Part shown: positions 16,664 through 26,497 of the stretch, one piece after another
Layout of the letters: each line of letters opens with the position of its first letter
Numbering within the stretch: the first letter of the stretch is position 1
NCBI RefSeq assembly: GCF_003007715.1
Contig: NZ_PXNO01000025.1
Span: 1-64,000 of the forward strand
Length of the DNA: 64,000 bases
Source of the DNA: Marinobacter shengliensis
GTDB taxonomy: Bacteria > Pseudomonadota > Gammaproteobacteria > Pseudomonadales > Oleiphilaceae
Direction of reading: 5' to 3'
Position numbers and translations under genes: made by a program
The notes under the pieces: model-generated
What the model saw: only the letters and a program-made list of their open reading frames with translations
Told to the model about the DNA's origin: nothing
Databases searched by the model: none

Positions 16664-17862
16664 GCTTTGAAACCTTTTACAAAATCGACGATTCGCCGGG
16701 CTGCTTCCACGCACTCCTCCAGCGGCGCTACCAGCGCCATGCGCACTCGGTTCTCACCTGGGTTGTGGCCACCTACCGTTCGGGACAGGTACCGGCCGGG
16801 CAGTACGTGCACGTTCTGTTGTGCAGACAGCTCCTTGGCGAAGGTTTCATCATCCATCGGCGTCTCCGGCCATAGATAGAAACCGGCATCCGGGAAGTCC
16901 ACGTTCATCACTTCGCGCAGGATGGGCACCACCGCTTCGAACTTGGCCCGGTAGGCGGCCCGGTTTTCCCGCACGTGGTCTTCATCACTCCAGGCGGCAA
17001 TGCTGGCCAGCTGGTTGTGAACGGGCATGGCGCAGCCGTGGTAGGTGCGGTACTTCAGGTAACCGGCCAGTACCTCGGCATCACCGGCCACAAAGCCGGA
17101 GCGCAGGCCGGGCAGGTTGCTGCGCTTGGACAGGCTGTGGAACACAATGCAGCGCTTGAAGTCGTGACGGCCGATGGCCGCGCAGGTTTGCAGCAGGCCT
17201 TCGGGTGGGGTGGCTTCGTCCGGGTAGAGTTCGGAATAGCATTCATCGGAGGCGACCAGAAAATCATGACGGTCAGCCAGTTCGATAACCTTTACCAGAG
17301 TCTCCCGGGGGATGACCGCGCCGCTGGGGTTGCCCGGGGAGCACAGGAACAGGATTTGGCAGTCTTCCCAGACCGATTCAGGCACCGCGTCGAAATCCGG
17401 AATAAAGCCGTTGCTGGCGTCGCAGGGCAGGTACACGGGGTCGGCGCCGGCCAGGAAGGCAGCCCCCTCGTATATTTGGTAGAACGGGTTCGGGCTGACA
17501 ACAGTGGCCGGTTTACTGGCATCCACCACCGCCTGAACCAGGGCGAAAATAGCCTCACGGGTGCCGTTGACCGGAACAACGTTGTGAGCCGGGTCCAAAC
17601 TGCCTTCGGCCAGCTGGAAGCGCTTGCTGGCCCAGTGGGCGATGGCTTCGCGCAACTCATCGATGCCTTTGGTGGTGGGGTAGTTAGCCAGTTTGTCCAG
17701 GTTGTCGGCGATCACCTGCTTCACAAACGCCGGTGACGGGTGCTTGGGTTCGCCAATGCCGAGCGATATCGGCTTCAGGTGTTCAGGTACTGTAATGCCG
17801 GCTTTAAGTTTGGCCAGCTTTTCAAACGGGTAAGGATGAAGTCTTTCGAGATTCGGGTTCAT
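16660..17862 (-). CDS. dapC: Succinyldiaminopimelate transaminase
   Basis: A 400-residue fold-type I PLP aminotransferase that makes N-succinyl-LL-diaminopimelate from the keto compound with glutamate. ATG 17862 (MNPNLERLHPYPFEKLAKL) is the usual DapC start. Visible are SLGIGEPKHPSP, the substrate region NPFYQIYEGAAFLAGA, CSPGNPSGAV, SDECYSELYP and the PLP lysine in HSLSKRSNLPGLRSGF, with the C-terminal Arg in NRVRMALVAP. Both ends overlap neighbours by 4 nt (glnD before, yffB after), which indicates tight operon packing. Specificity is taken from family likeness and from dapD and dapE nearby. Confidence 0.94.
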   Translation of the reverse strand: MNPNLERLHPYPFEKLAKLKAGITVPEHLKPISLGIGEPKHPSPAFVKQVIADNLDKLANYPTTKGIDELREAIAHWASKRFQLAEGSLDPAHNVVPVNGTREAIFALVQAVVDASKPATVVSPNPFYQIYEGAAFLAGADPVYLPCDASNGFIPDFDAVPESVWEDCQILFLCSPGNPSGAVIPRETLVKVIELADRHDFLVASDECYSELYPDEATPPEGLLQTCAAIGRHDFKRCIVFHSLSKRSNLPGLRSGFVAGDAEVLAGYLKYRTYHGCAMPVHNQLASIAAWSDEDHVRENRAAYRAKFEAVVPILREVMNVDFPDAGFYLWPETPMDDETFAKELSAQQNVHVLPGRYLSRTVGGHNPGENRVRMALVAPLEECVEAARRIVDFVKGFKA

Positions 17863-20504
17863 TGAATGTCGTCCAGCATTTTGCAAAGGTCCTGTTGCAG
17901 GGCCTGGCACACGCCCGGGTCGCGCAGCGGCTCTCCGTGTTCATCGGTGATGAAGAACACGTCTTCCACGCGCTCGCCCAGGGTCGCAATCTTGGCGTTA
18001 GTTAGTCGCACCCGGTGTTCCAGCAGCACCTGGCCGATGCGGGCCAGAAGGCCGGGGCGGTCCGGGGTGATGACTTCCATCACCGTGCGCTGATTGATGG
18101 TGTCATTGGAGAAGGTCACTTCGGTTGGGAAAGCGAAGTGCTTCAGCTGCCGGGGCGTGCGCCGGTGGATGATGTCCGGGTAGTCTTCCGGGTCATCAAG
18201 TTCTTCGATCAGGCGCTTGCGCACTCTTTCCTTGCGGGCCGGATCAACGCCCAGTGGCTGACCCTGTTCATCCAATACCACGTAGGAGCTGATCGAGTGG
18301 GGGCCTTCGCTGGAGTTGATGCGGGCATCCACGATGTTCAGGTTCAGCTGTTCAAGCACCGCCGTGGTTGCCGCAAACAGGGCAACCCGGTCTTTCATGT
18401 AGATAATAATCTGTGAGTAACCGTCTGTCGGCCCACCCCGGGTGTCACGAATCAGCACCAATGGGTCCGGGTTGTCACCGTGGCGAATGATGGCTGCCGT
18501 CTGCCAGGCAATATCCACGGTGGAATCCTGCAGGAAGTAGTCCTCGTCTACCGTTTCCCAGATAGGATCAATCTGCTCATCGGTCATATTCTGTGCGTGC
18601 AGGATCTGACGGGCTTCCTCCCTGGTGGCGCGTATCCAGGCCTGGCGGTCTACTGGCGTGTCGGTGCCACGGCGCAGGGCGCGCTTGGCTTCAATGTAAA
18701 GCTGGCGCAGCAAGGATGCGCGCCAGGTGTTCCAGAGTTTTGGGTTGGTGGCGCTGATGTCGCACACTGTCAGGATGTACAGATAATCCAGGTGGGCCTG
18801 GCTGGGCATCGCCCGGGCAAAGGCCTGGATGATGTCCGGGTCTGAAATGTCCTTGCGCTGGGCGGTCATGGACATCAGCAGGTGGTTTTCCACCAGCCAT
18901 GACACCAGTTGGGTGTCCCGCTCACTCAAGTGGTGGCGCTCACAGAAGGCTTCGGCGTCAATGGCGCCCAGTTCTGAGTGGTCACCGCCCCGGCCCTTGG
19001 CCACATCGTGATACAGGCCAGCAATAAACAGCGTTTCCAGTTTGGGCAACCGATGAATCAGCCGGGAGGCCAGGGGGTATTCATTGCGCACGTCGGTACT
19101 GTTCAGCCGCGCCATATTGCGGATCACGCGCATGGTGTGGGCATCGACCGTGTATATATGGAAGAGGTCGTGCTGCATCTGGCCGATGATCTGGCCAAAC
19201 TCCGGCAAGTAGCGGCCCAGTACGTTGTACTTTTTCATGGCAGACAGAGTCTGGTCCAGTGCGTGTGGCGTGCGCAGCAGTTCCATGAACAGGGTGGTAA
19301 CCGCCAGATCGGACCGGAAGGCGTCGTCAATCAGGTGCCGGTGGGCCCTTAACGAGCGGATGGTGGTCGCACGGATACCCTTGATTTCAGGGTGCTGGGC
19401 CATCAGCACGAAGATTTCCATGATGGCGTAGGGGGCGTAGGCGAACACCTGGTTGTTGATGGCTTCTATATACAGGTTGCGAATCTGGAAGCGTTTGTTC
19501 AGTGGGCGGATTTCGTCTTCACTGCCCTCGCCGATAATGGCTTCGTCGTAGTACTGCAGGATAACGTCAGCCAGCTCCGCCAGGGCCAGTACGGTGCGGT
19601 AGTAGGACTGCATCATCAGCTCGACGCCCAGCCGTTTGCCTTCATCTTTGTAGCCGAGCATTTCCGCGAGCGCACGTTGGTGGTCGAACAGCAGCCGGTT
19701 TTCATTGCGGTCGGCAATCAGTTGCAGGCCATAACGCAATTGCCACAGGAAGGTTTCGCCCTGGTGCAGGATCTGGTGTTCTTCTTCGGTCAGAATACTG
19801 AAGCGGGTGAGGTCGGCAATGTTCTGCAGGCCGAAGTGGCGTTTGGTGATCCAGCCGATGGTCTGGATGTCCCGAAGTGCGCCGGGGGAACCTTTAACGT
19901 TAGGCTCCAGGTTGTATTCGGTGTCGCCGTATTTTTTGTGGCGCTGTTGCTGCTCTTCCCGCTTGGCCAGGAAGTAGTCACGATCCGAGCTGACCTCGTC
20001 GGAATAGACCAGCTCACTGAGCTCTGCCCGCAGTCCATCGGGGCCGGCGATGGTTCGGGTCTCCAGCAGGTTGGTCAGGATGGTGATGTCCTGCCGGGCC
20101 GAGGAGAGGCACTCTTCCATGCTGCGCACACTGTGACCGATATCCAGCTTGAGGTCCCAGAGCAGGGTAACGAATGCGCCCAGGTCATCCTGCCAGGCCT
20201 CTTCTATGCCGTGGCGGGTCAGGATCAGCAGGTCTATGTCGGAGTGGGGGTGTAGTTCGCCGCGCCCGTAACCGCCCACAGCGACCAGGGCAATGTCGGA
20301 GGAGCGGGAAAACGGGTACCGGTTCCAGATCAGCCGGAGCACTTTGTCGATGGTGTTGGCCCTGGCATGAACCAGGGCTCTTACATCGGCACCCTGGCGG
20401 AAAGCTTCGGCGTCAGCATCATAGCTTTCCCGTAACAGTTCCCTGGCGGCAAATACCGGTGAGGTGTCGTTGCTGATACGGGATTCCAGCTCGCTTCGGT
20501 CCAC
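17859..20504 (-). CDS. glnD: Bifunctional uridylyltransferase/uridylyl-removing enzyme
   Basis: An 881-residue nitrogen sensor that attaches UMP to PII when glutamine is low and removes it when glutamine is high. Domains in order: nucleotidyltransferase with GGYGRGELHPHSDIDLLIL (about residues 77-95), the GlnD linker helices, an HD hydrolase domain with HDVAKGRGGDHSELG, and two C-terminal ACT domains (RVALFAATTAVLEQLNLNIVDAR and VITPDRPGLLARIGQVL) that sense glutamine. The length agrees with E. coli GlnD (890). The start is GTG 20504, immediately beside the map stop; the end overlaps dapC by 4 nt. Confidence 0.97.
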   Translation of the reverse strand: MDRSELESRISNDTSPVFAARELLRESYDADAEAFRQGADVRALVHARANTIDKVLRLIWNRYPFSRSSDIALVAVGGYGRGELHPHSDIDLLILTRHGIEEAWQDDLGAFVTLLWDLKLDIGHSVRSMEECLSSARQDITILTNLLETRTIAGPDGLRAELSELVYSDEVSSDRDYFLAKREEQQQRHKKYGDTEYNLEPNVKGSPGALRDIQTIGWITKRHFGLQNIADLTRFSILTEEEHQILHQGETFLWQLRYGLQLIADRNENRLLFDHQRALAEMLGYKDEGKRLGVELMMQSYYRTVLALAELADVILQYYDEAIIGEGSEDEIRPLNKRFQIRNLYIEAINNQVFAYAPYAIMEIFVLMAQHPEIKGIRATTIRSLRAHRHLIDDAFRSDLAVTTLFMELLRTPHALDQTLSAMKKYNVLGRYLPEFGQIIGQMQHDLFHIYTVDAHTMRVIRNMARLNSTDVRNEYPLASRLIHRLPKLETLFIAGLYHDVAKGRGGDHSELGAIDAEAFCERHHLSERDTQLVSWLVENHLLMSMTAQRKDISDPDIIQAFARAMPSQAHLDYLYILTVCDISATNPKLWNTWRASLLRQLYIEAKRALRRGTDTPVDRQAWIRATREEARQILHAQNMTDEQIDPIWETVDEDYFLQDSTVDIAWQTAAIIRHGDNPDPLVLIRDTRGGPTDGYSQIIIYMKDRVALFAATTAVLEQLNLNIVDARINSSEGPHSISSYVVLDEQGQPLGVDPARKERVRKRLIEELDDPEDYPDIIHRRTPRQLKHFAFPTEVTFSNDTINQRTVMEVITPDRPGLLARIGQVLLEHRVRLTNAKIATLGERVEDVFFITDEHGEPLRDPGVCQALQQDLCKMLDDIQ

Positions 20505-21275
20505 TTAGAATGACTCTTCCGATCGTTTGGTCAGCACTTCATAGCCGTCAGCGGTCACCAGGATGGTGTGCTCCCACTGGGCAGACAGTTTGTGGTCCTT
20601 GGTGACCACCGTCCAGCCATCGGCCATCAGCTTGGTCTGGTATTTGCCTTGGTTGATCATCGGTTCGATGGTGAAGGTCATGCCTTCCTGCAGTTCCATC
20701 CCGGTGCCGGGCTTGCCGTAATGCATGACCTGCGGCTCCTCGTGGAACACCTTGCCAATGCCGTGGCCGCAGTAGTCTCTTACCACGGAATAACGATGCT
20801 TCTCGGCATGCTGCTGGATGACATGGCCAATGTCGCCCAGGCGGGTGCCGGGCTTGACCAGTTCAATACCTTTATACAGGCACTCCTGGGTGATCTGGAT
20901 CAGGCGTTCGGTACCGGGCTTGGGTTTGCCAACAACCCACATCTTGCTGGTGTCGCCGTGGTACTCATCCTTTATAACGGTGACGTCGATGTTAATGATG
21001 TCGCCGTCTTTCAGGATTTTCTTTTCGGTCGGGATGCCGTGGCAGATCACATGGTTGACCGACGTACAGATGGATTTCGGGAAACCCTTGTAGTTGAGCG
21101 GCGCCGGAATAGCCTGCTGTTTGTTCACGATATAATCGTGGGCGATGCTGTTGAGCTCCTCGGTAGAAATTCCGGGCTTTACGTGTTCGTCCAGCATTTC
21201 CAGAACTTCGGCCGCCAGCCGGCCGGCCACGCGCATTTTTTCAATTTCTTCGGGAGTCTTGATGGATACTTGCAT
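20505..21275 (-). CDS. map: Type I methionine aminopeptidase
   Basis: A 256-residue M24 metalloprotease that removes the initiator methionine from new proteins. All five metal ligands are visible in order: Asp in DIINIDVTV, Asp in EYHGDTSKMW, His in CGHGIGKVFHEEP, Glu in TIEPMINQG and Glu in SAQWEHTILV. ATG 21275 (MQVSIKTPEEIEKMRVAGRLAAEVL) is the usual start. It is the first gene of the minus-strand map-glnD-dapC-yffB-dapD-dapE run and is divergent from rpsB, a pairing conserved in gammaproteobacteria. Confidence 0.98.
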   Translation of the reverse strand: MQVSIKTPEEIEKMRVAGRLAAEVLEMLDEHVKPGISTEELNSIAHDYIVNKQQAIPAPLNYKGFPKSICTSVNHVICHGIPTEKKILKDGDIINIDVTVIKDEYHGDTSKMWVVGKPKPGTERLIQITQECLYKGIELVKPGTRLGDIGHVIQQHAEKHRYSVVRDYCGHGIGKVFHEEPQVMHYGKPGTGMELQEGMTFTIEPMINQGKYQTKLMADGWTVVTKDHKLSAQWEHTILVTADGYEVLTKRSEESF

Positions 21276-21401
21276 CGCTATACCTGTTGATTTGCATCAA
21301 ACAGGCATTTTAAGGGCCTGAGGGGTCAGGTACAAGGCGAGCTGCCTGCTATCGTGACTATAGGGTTGCGCTAAAAATAATGGCACCCCGGTGTCGCTTT
21401 A

Positions 21402-21410
21402 TGGTATAAA
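21402..21410 (+). promoter_or_regulatory. Extended -10 promoter of rpsB-tsf with GC-rich discriminator
   Basis: TGGTATAAA (21402-21410) is an extended -10 element (TGn plus TATAAA) followed by CGCGCC. No good -35 lies at 17 nt, as is common for extended -10 promoters. A GC discriminator is typical of stringently controlled ribosomal promoters. The position, about 140 nt before rpsB, leaves a long leader. Confidence 0.65.
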
Positions 21411-21416
21411 CGCGCC

Positions 21417-21547
21417 CGCCGGAAACGAATCCGGCAAATTCACACACGTGTCAGCACGTTGTCCCAGGGTGCCGGCTCCTGTTAGAGGAGGCTGGTTGGG
21501 GCAATCGGACGCGTGGAGGACTAACCCGAAGCTAAAAGGTAAATATC
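21417..21547 (+). promoter_or_regulatory. Long rpsB leader, possible S2 autoregulatory RNA
   Basis: About 130 nt of untranslated leader run from the promoter to ATG 21548 and contain paired-looking GC blocks (CACACGTGTCAGCACG, then GGTGCCGGCTCC with GAGGAGGCTGG). In E. coli, ribosomal protein S2 represses its own operon by binding the rpsB leader; the conserved arrangement here suggests the same control. The fold was not computed. Confidence 0.45.
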
Positions 21548-22300
21548 ATGGCTCAGGTAAATATGCGTGACCTGCTCAAAGCAGGTGCTCACTTTGGTCA
21601 CCAGACCCGTTACTGGAACCCGAAAATGGGTAAGTACATTTTCGGTGCCCGCAACAAGATTCATATCATCAACCTTGAGCAGACTGTTCCTGCCATGAAC
21701 GAAGCGCTGAATGTGATTCAGCAGCTGGCAGAGAGCAAGAACAAGATCCTGTTCGTTGGTACCAAGCGTGCTGCGTCCAAGATCATCAAGGAAGAAGCTC
21801 AGCGTTCCGGCCAGCCCTACGTTAACCATCGCTGGTTGGGTGGCATGCTGACCAACTACAAGACCATCCGTCAGTCTATTCGCCGCTACCGTGATCTGGA
21901 AGCCCAGAGCAAAGACGGTACTTTCGACAAACTGACCAAGAAAGAAGCCCTTGAGCGTACCCGTGAAATGGACAAGCTCGAGCGCTCCATCGGTGGTATC
22001 AAGGATATGGGCGGCCTGCCCGACGCGCTGTTCGTTATCGACGTGGATCACGAGCGTATCGCTATCAAGGAAGCCAACAAGCTGGGTATTCCTGTTATCG
22101 GTGTTGTTGATACCAACAGCGATCCGGACGGCGTTGATTACGTAATCCCGGGTAACGATGACGCCATCCGCGCCATCCAGATCTACGTGAAGGCTGTTGC
22201 CGATACCTGCCTGGAAGCTTCCCAGTCTGCAGGCGCTGGTGCTGACGAGTTTGTTGAAGTCAGCGAAGACGCTGCGGGCGCCGCTCCGGCTGCCGAGTAA
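21548..22300 (+). CDS. rpsB: 30S ribosomal protein S2
   Basis: A 250-residue small-subunit protein that binds late in 30S assembly. Hallmarks are [24 protein letters not shown], the [10 protein letters not shown] segment, [15 protein letters not shown] and the [20 protein letters not shown] motif. The last 20 residues are Ala/Glu-rich, a variable tail in this family. It is the first gene of the rpsB-tsf unit and probably drives its own feedback control through the leader. Confidence 0.99.
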   Translation: MAQVNMRDLLKAGAHFGHQTRYWNPKMGKYIFGARNKIHIINLEQTVPAMNEALNVIQQLAESKNKILFVGTKRAASKIIKEEAQRSGQPYVNHRWLGGMLTNYKTIRQSIRRYRDLEAQSKDGTFDKLTKKEALERTREMDKLERSIGGIKDMGGLPDALFVIDVDHERIAIKEANKLGIPVIGVVDTNSDPDGVDYVIPGNDDAIRAIQIYVKAVADTCLEASQSAGAGADEFVEVSEDAAGAAPAAE

Positions 22301-22327
22301 CACTTAAACTTCACGTTTGAGTTGCAA

Positions 22328-22357
22328 GGTATGCCCGCTCGTTAATCCGGGCATACC
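22328..22357 (+). terminator. rpsB-tsf intergenic stem-loop (attenuator-like)
   Basis: GGTATGCCCG (22328-22337) pairs perfectly with CGGGCATACC (22348-22357) across a 10-nt loop. No T-run follows, so it probably acts as partial attenuator or mRNA-stability element setting the S2 to EF-Ts ratio. Confidence 0.6.
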
Positions 22358-22394
22358 TCCCCACCGAATTCGGAAACGATTAAGAGGACTGAAC

Positions 22395-23264
22395 ATGGCT
22401 GCAATTACCGCTGCAATGGTCAAAGAGCTGCGTGAGCGTACCGGCCTTGGCATGATGGAATGCAAGAAGGCACTGGTTGAAGCCGGTGGTGACGTTGACG
22501 CCGCAATCGAAGAGCTGCGCAAGTCTTCCGGTCTGAAAGCCGCCAAGAAAGCCGGCCGTACCGCCGCTGAAGGCGTGTCTCTGGTTAAAGTGTCTGACGA
22601 CAACACCGTTGCCTACATTCTGGAAGTGAACTCCGAGACAGACTTTGTTGCTCGTGACGACAACTTCATGAACTTCGCCAACGACGTTCTGAACGTTGCC
22701 TTCGAAAAAGGTGAAACCGACGTTGCGGCCCTGATGGCTGGCGATCTGGAAGCCAAGCGTGAGGCGCTGGTTCAGAAGATCGGCGAGAACATCACTGTTC
22801 GTCGCATCATCAAGGTGGAAGGTCCGGTTGTGGGCGGTTACGTTCACAGCAACAACAAGATTGCCTCTGTTGTGGCCCTGACTGCAGGTAACGAAGAGCT
22901 GGCTCGTGACATCGCGATGCACGTGGCTGCTGTTAACCCGCGTGTTGGCAAGCCCGACGACATGCCGGCTGAAGAGCTGGAAAAAGAGAAAGAGATCATC
23001 AAGGCGCAGCCGGATATGGAAGGCAAGCCTGCTGAGATCATCGAAAAGATGATGGGTGGCCGCATCAAGAAGTTCCTGGCTGAGAACAGCCTGATTGAGC
23101 AGCCGTTCGTCAAGAACCCAGACCAGAAAGTGGGCGACCTGATCAAAGCTGCCGGTGGCGAGCTGGTTGGTTTCGTTCGCCTGGAAGTGGGTGAAGGCAT
23201 CGAGAAAGAAGAAGTGGATTTCGCTGCTGAAGTGGCTGCTGCCGCTGGCACAGGCAAGGCCTGA
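22395..23264 (+). CDS. tsf: Translation elongation factor Ts
   Basis: A 289-residue guanine-nucleotide exchange factor for EF-Tu. ATG 22395, behind AAGAGGA, gives [27 protein letters not shown], the classic EF-Ts N-terminal domain; an in-frame earlier codon at 22317 lies in the intergenic hairpin and is not used. The [10 protein letters not shown] motif that contacts EF-Tu is present ([19 protein letters not shown]). Dimerisation and C-terminal modules are complete. It is co-transcribed with rpsB through an intergenic stem-loop. Confidence 0.98.
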   Translation: MAAITAAMVKELRERTGLGMMECKKALVEAGGDVDAAIEELRKSSGLKAAKKAGRTAAEGVSLVKVSDDNTVAYILEVNSETDFVARDDNFMNFANDVLNVAFEKGETDVAALMAGDLEAKREALVQKIGENITVRRIIKVEGPVVGGYVHSNNKIASVVALTAGNEELARDIAMHVAAVNPRVGKPDDMPAEELEKEKEIIKAQPDMEGKPAEIIEKMMGGRIKKFLAENSLIEQPFVKNPDQKVGDLIKAAGGELVGFVRLEVGEGIEKEEVDFAAEVAAAAGTGKA

Positions 23265-23347
23265 TCCTCTTCTGAGCGCTGTCACGCAAGGTGGCAGTGC
23301 TTACCTGAGTCTGCCACGTCAGTCGGGTACGCCCGGCTTTCGTGGCG

Positions 23348-23398
23348 GGCTTGTATCTGAGATACCCCTTTTTTTGAGGAGTATGTCAGATACAAGCC
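23348..23398 (+). terminator. Long hairpin between tsf and pyrH
   Basis: GGCTTGTATCTGA (23348-23360) and TCAGATACAAGCC (23386-23398) are perfect 13-nt complements. Inside them ATACCCCT and GAGGAGTAT can add pairs around a run of seven T. The structure is 47 nt upstream of pyrH, so it may act as tsf terminator or processing site and leave pyrH with partial read-through. Confidence 0.6.
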
Positions 23399-23445
23399 TG
23401 CAACGGGTTTGCGCCGGATAGCCAACAGACGATAAGGGGATCACC

Positions 23446-24174
23446 ATGCCGACATCTTCAAAAAACCAGCCCAGATACAAGCGTGTTCTGCTGAAGCTCA
23501 GTGGCGAGGCCCTGATGGGCGATCACGATTTCGGTATTGATCCCAAAGTTCTTGATCGCATGGCGCTTGAAATCGGTGCCCTGGTCGGTATTGGCGTACA
23601 AGTGGGGTTGGTGATTGGCGGTGGTAACCTGTTCCGGGGGGCAGCGCTGAGTGCCGCAGGCCTTGACCGTGTGACGGGGGATCACATGGGTATGCTGGCC
23701 ACGGTCATGAATGGTCTGGCCATGCGTGATGCGCTTGAGCGTTCCAATATCCGGACCCGTGTGATGTCTGCCATTCCAATGAGCGGCATTGTTGAACATT
23801 ATGACCGCCGGCGCGCAGTACGTGACCTGAAAGAGGGTGACGTGGTTATTTTCAGCGCAGGTACCGGTAACCCGTTCTTCACCACAGACTCCGCCGCTTG
23901 CCTGCGGGGTATCGAGATCGAGGCCGATGCCGTGCTGAAGGCCACCAAGGTTGACGGTGTCTACAATGCGGATCCCCATCTTGACCCCAGCGCTGTAAAA
24001 TACGATTACCTGACCTACGATGAGGTTCTGGACAAAAAGCTCGGGGTGATGGACCTCACGGCTATCTGCCTGGCCCGGGATCATGGTATGCCGCTGCGCG
24101 TGTTCAATATGAGCCAGCCGGGCGTTCTGACCCGCATTGTGACTGGCGAGAAAGAAGGCACATTGATTGAATAA
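23446..24174 (+). CDS. pyrH: Uridylate kinase
   Basis: A 242-residue hexameric amino-acid-kinase-fold enzyme that phosphorylates UMP. Motifs: [13 protein letters not shown] (phosphate loop), [50 protein letters not shown] and the C-terminal [10 protein letters not shown]. The length matches E. coli PyrH (241). ATG 23446 is preceded by AAGGGGA. It lies between tsf and frr in the conserved rpsB-tsf-pyrH-frr order, coupling nucleotide supply to translation genes. Confidence 0.98.
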   Translation: MPTSSKNQPRYKRVLLKLSGEALMGDHDFGIDPKVLDRMALEIGALVGIGVQVGLVIGGGNLFRGAALSAAGLDRVTGDHMGMLATVMNGLAMRDALERSNIRTRVMSAIPMSGIVEHYDRRRAVRDLKEGDVVIFSAGTGNPFFTTDSAACLRGIEIEADAVLKATKVDGVYNADPHLDPSAVKYDYLTYDEVLDKKLGVMDLTAICLARDHGMPLRVFNMSQPGVLTRIVTGEKEGTLIE

Positions 24175-24244
24175 TTGGTTGCCGGCTGCGGAAAGATGGC
24201 CGGATACTGCACTATAACCAGACGAACGTTTCGAGGATGCTGAC

Positions 24245-24802
24245 GTGATTAACGATATCAAAGCAGATGCCGAGAAGAAGATGAAGAAGAGCCTGGAGGC
24301 TCTGCACTCGGCTTTCAACAAGATTCGCACCGGCCGTGCCCACCCTGCGATTCTGGACAGTGTGATGGTGAACTACTACGGTCAGGAAACGCCGTTGAAG
24401 CAGATTGCCAGCGTTAACGTTGAAGACAATCGCACCCTGATGGTTGCCCCTTGGGAGAAAAATCTGGTTCCCACCATCGAAAAGGCCATCATGACGTCGG
24501 ATCTGGGACTGAATCCGTCTACCAGCGGTGATGTGATTCGTGTGCCCATGCCCATGCTGACCGAAGAAACCCGTAAGGAAATGGTCAAGCAGGCGAAAGC
24601 GGATGCCGAGCATGGTCGGGTGTCCATCCGTAACGCTCGCCGCGATGCCAACAGCATGATCAAAGACCTGCTCAAAGAAAAAGAGATCAGTGAGGACGAT
24701 CAGCGCCGGGGCGAAGACGAAGTCCAGAAACTGACTGACAAGTACATCGCTGAAGTCGACAAGATGCTGAAGGCGAAGGAAGAGGACCTGATGGCGGTCT
24801 GA
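24245..24802 (+). CDS. frr: Ribosome recycling factor
   Basis: A 185-residue tRNA-shaped protein that, with EF-G, splits post-termination ribosomes. The three-helix domain I and beta-domain II are recognisable: [46 protein letters not shown], then [19 protein letters not shown] sequence and a C-terminal helix. The start is GTG 24245 with GAGGATG upstream. Length is standard. It follows pyrH at 70 nt. Confidence 0.98.
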   Translation: MINDIKADAEKKMKKSLEALHSAFNKIRTGRAHPAILDSVMVNYYGQETPLKQIASVNVEDNRTLMVAPWEKNLVPTIEKAIMTSDLGLNPSTSGDVIRVPMPMLTEETRKEMVKQAKADAEHGRVSIRNARRDANSMIKDLLKEKEISEDDQRRGEDEVQKLTDKYIAEVDKMLKAKEEDLMAV

Positions 24803-24865
24803 CCGCCAGGTCCATTCAGTAGAAAGCACGCGGCGGGGTGGATGCTCCGCGGCACAGAGGGTTTC

Positions 24866-25636
24866 ATGACGGCACAAATAACCGCAGAAATTCCGGTGAT
24901 GGCAGACAACTGTCCCCGGCATGTGGCCATTATCATGGATGGCAATAACCGCTGGGCCAAGGCCCATCGGCTCAAAGGAGTGGCTGGTCACAAGGCTGGT
25001 GTGGATGCGGTAAAGGCCGTGGTGGAAACCTGCGCCAGGGAAGGGGTGGAGGTGCTCACCCTGTTCGCTTTCTCCAGCGAGAACTGGCGTCGCCCGAAAG
25101 ACGAAGTGTCGGCTTTGATGAGGCTTTTCCTGATTGCCCTTGAGCGCGAGGTCCGGAAGCTCCATCGCAACAATATCCGCTTGCGCATAATAGGCGATCG
25201 CTCGGCTTTCAATCCAACGCTTCAGGAGCACATGGAGAAAGCCGAGACGCTGACCCGCGACAACACGGCGATGACTCTGGTGATTGCGGCGAACTACGGG
25301 GGCCACTGGGACATAACCCAGGCCACCCGGAAGGTGGCAGAACAGGTTCGGATTGGTCAACTTGAACCGTCAGACATTACCGACGACCTGATCCAGCAGC
25401 ACCTCAGTATTGGCGACCTGCCCATGCCGGACCTAATGATCCGTACCGCCGGCGAGCAGCGCATCAGCAACTTCCTGTTGTGGCACCTGGCCTATACCGA
25501 GTTCTACTTTTCCAGCGTTTACTGGCCGGATTTCAAGGCTGAGGAAATGCGCAAGGCACTGGAAGCCTACAGCCGTCGCCAGCGTCGTTTCGGGCAAACC
25601 GACGACCAGATCGCGGCGCGAGCTTCACAACAATAA
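24866..25636 (+). CDS. uppS: Undecaprenyl diphosphate synthase
   Basis: A 256-residue cis-prenyltransferase that builds the C55 lipid carrier for peptidoglycan and O-antigen. ATG 24866 is favoured over 24842 because AGAGGG lies just upstream. Motifs: HVAIIMDGNNRWAKAH (catalytic Asp in MDGNNRWA), LTLFAFSSENWRRP, and RTAGEQRISNFLLWHLAYTEFYF with the Mg-binding Glu. It overlaps nothing; cdsA follows at 19 nt, indicating one operon for envelope lipids. Confidence 0.97.
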   Translation: MTAQITAEIPVMADNCPRHVAIIMDGNNRWAKAHRLKGVAGHKAGVDAVKAVVETCAREGVEVLTLFAFSSENWRRPKDEVSALMRLFLIALEREVRKLHRNNIRLRIIGDRSAFNPTLQEHMEKAETLTRDNTAMTLVIAANYGGHWDITQATRKVAEQVRIGQLEPSDITDDLIQQHLSIGDLPMPDLMIRTAGEQRISNFLLWHLAYTEFYFSSVYWPDFKAEEMRKALEAYSRRQRRFGQTDDQIAARASQQ

Positions 25637-25655
25637 CGATACAGCGACTTATACC

Positions 25656-26495
25656 GTGTTAAAAACCCGCATCATCACAGCTCTTATTCTTGCTCCCATC
25701 GCGATTGGCGGCATCTTTTTTACATCACCCTTGGGGTTTGCCCTGTTCACCGGCGCGATCATCACTCTGGGTGCCTGGGAATGGGCGAATATGTCCGGCA
25801 TTGAGGCGCAGCCGGGCCGGGTTATCTACGCCGCTGTTGTTGCAGCGTTACTCTATGGGCTGCTGAACGTGCCTTCGGTGGCCGTGCTCTGGCTTGCCGT
25901 GATTTGGTGGCTGGTGTGCTTCTGGCTGGTGCGCCGGTATCCGGCTGGATCGGATTCCTGGGGTGCCGTGCCAGTGCGAGCGGTGATGGGCCTGCTGGTG
26001 CTGATACCGGCCTGGGTGGGGTTGAACCACCTGCGAACCGGAGGCTTTCAGTTTGGTGACCTGGCAGATAACCGCCTGGCGATTCTCTATATATTTCTTG
26101 TGGTTTGGGTGGCGGATATTGGCGCCTATTTTGCGGGCAGAGCGTTCGGCAAGGCCAAACTGGCGCCCCGGGTCAGCCCCGGTAAGTCCTGGGCCGGTGT
26201 GTGGGGTGGCCTGGCGGCGGTCGCCTTGCTTGCCGTTGTCGCCAGCCAGCTGGCTGGCGCCACGCCTGTTCAAATGGCTCTGTTGATCGTTGCCACACTG
26301 GTCACCGGTTTTGTGTCGGTGCTGGGCGACCTTCTTGAAAGCATGCTCAAGCGGTTCCGGGGTATCAAGGACAGCAGTCAATTGCTGCCCGGCCATGGCG
26401 GGATCATGGATCGCATCGATAGCCTGACTGCCGCCATTCCTGTATTTGCCCTGATAATCACCCTGCTGGGTTGGTTGACCACCGGTCACTGGTAA
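25656..26495 (+). CDS. cdsA: Phosphatidate cytidylyltransferase
   Basis: A 279-residue polytopic inner-membrane enzyme that makes CDP-diacylglycerol from phosphatidate and CTP. About eight hydrophobic segments are visible. The family signature is present: [20 protein letters not shown] and [14 protein letters not shown], then the CDS motif [20 protein letters not shown] with [14 protein letters not shown]. The start is GTG 25656, 19 nt after uppS. The stop is 2 nt before the dxr ATG. Confidence 0.96.
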   Translation: MLKTRIITALILAPIAIGGIFFTSPLGFALFTGAIITLGAWEWANMSGIEAQPGRVIYAAVVAALLYGLLNVPSVAVLWLAVIWWLVCFWLVRRYPAGSDSWGAVPVRAVMGLLVLIPAWVGLNHLRTGGFQFGDLADNRLAILYIFLVVWVADIGAYFAGRAFGKAKLAPRVSPGKSWAGVWGGLAAVALLAVVASQLAGATPVQMALLIVATLVTGFVSVLGDLLESMLKRFRGIKDSSQLLPGHGGIMDRIDSLTAAIPVFALIITLLGWLTTGHW

Positions 26496-26497
26496 CT

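Noticed and set aside
21521..22303. Open frame of 260 codons on the minus strand
   Set aside because: Exactly antisense to rpsB; no ribosome site and no family likeness.
24212..25360. Open frame of 382 codons on the minus strand
   Set aside because: Spans frr, the gap and uppS in antisense; both sense genes are certain.
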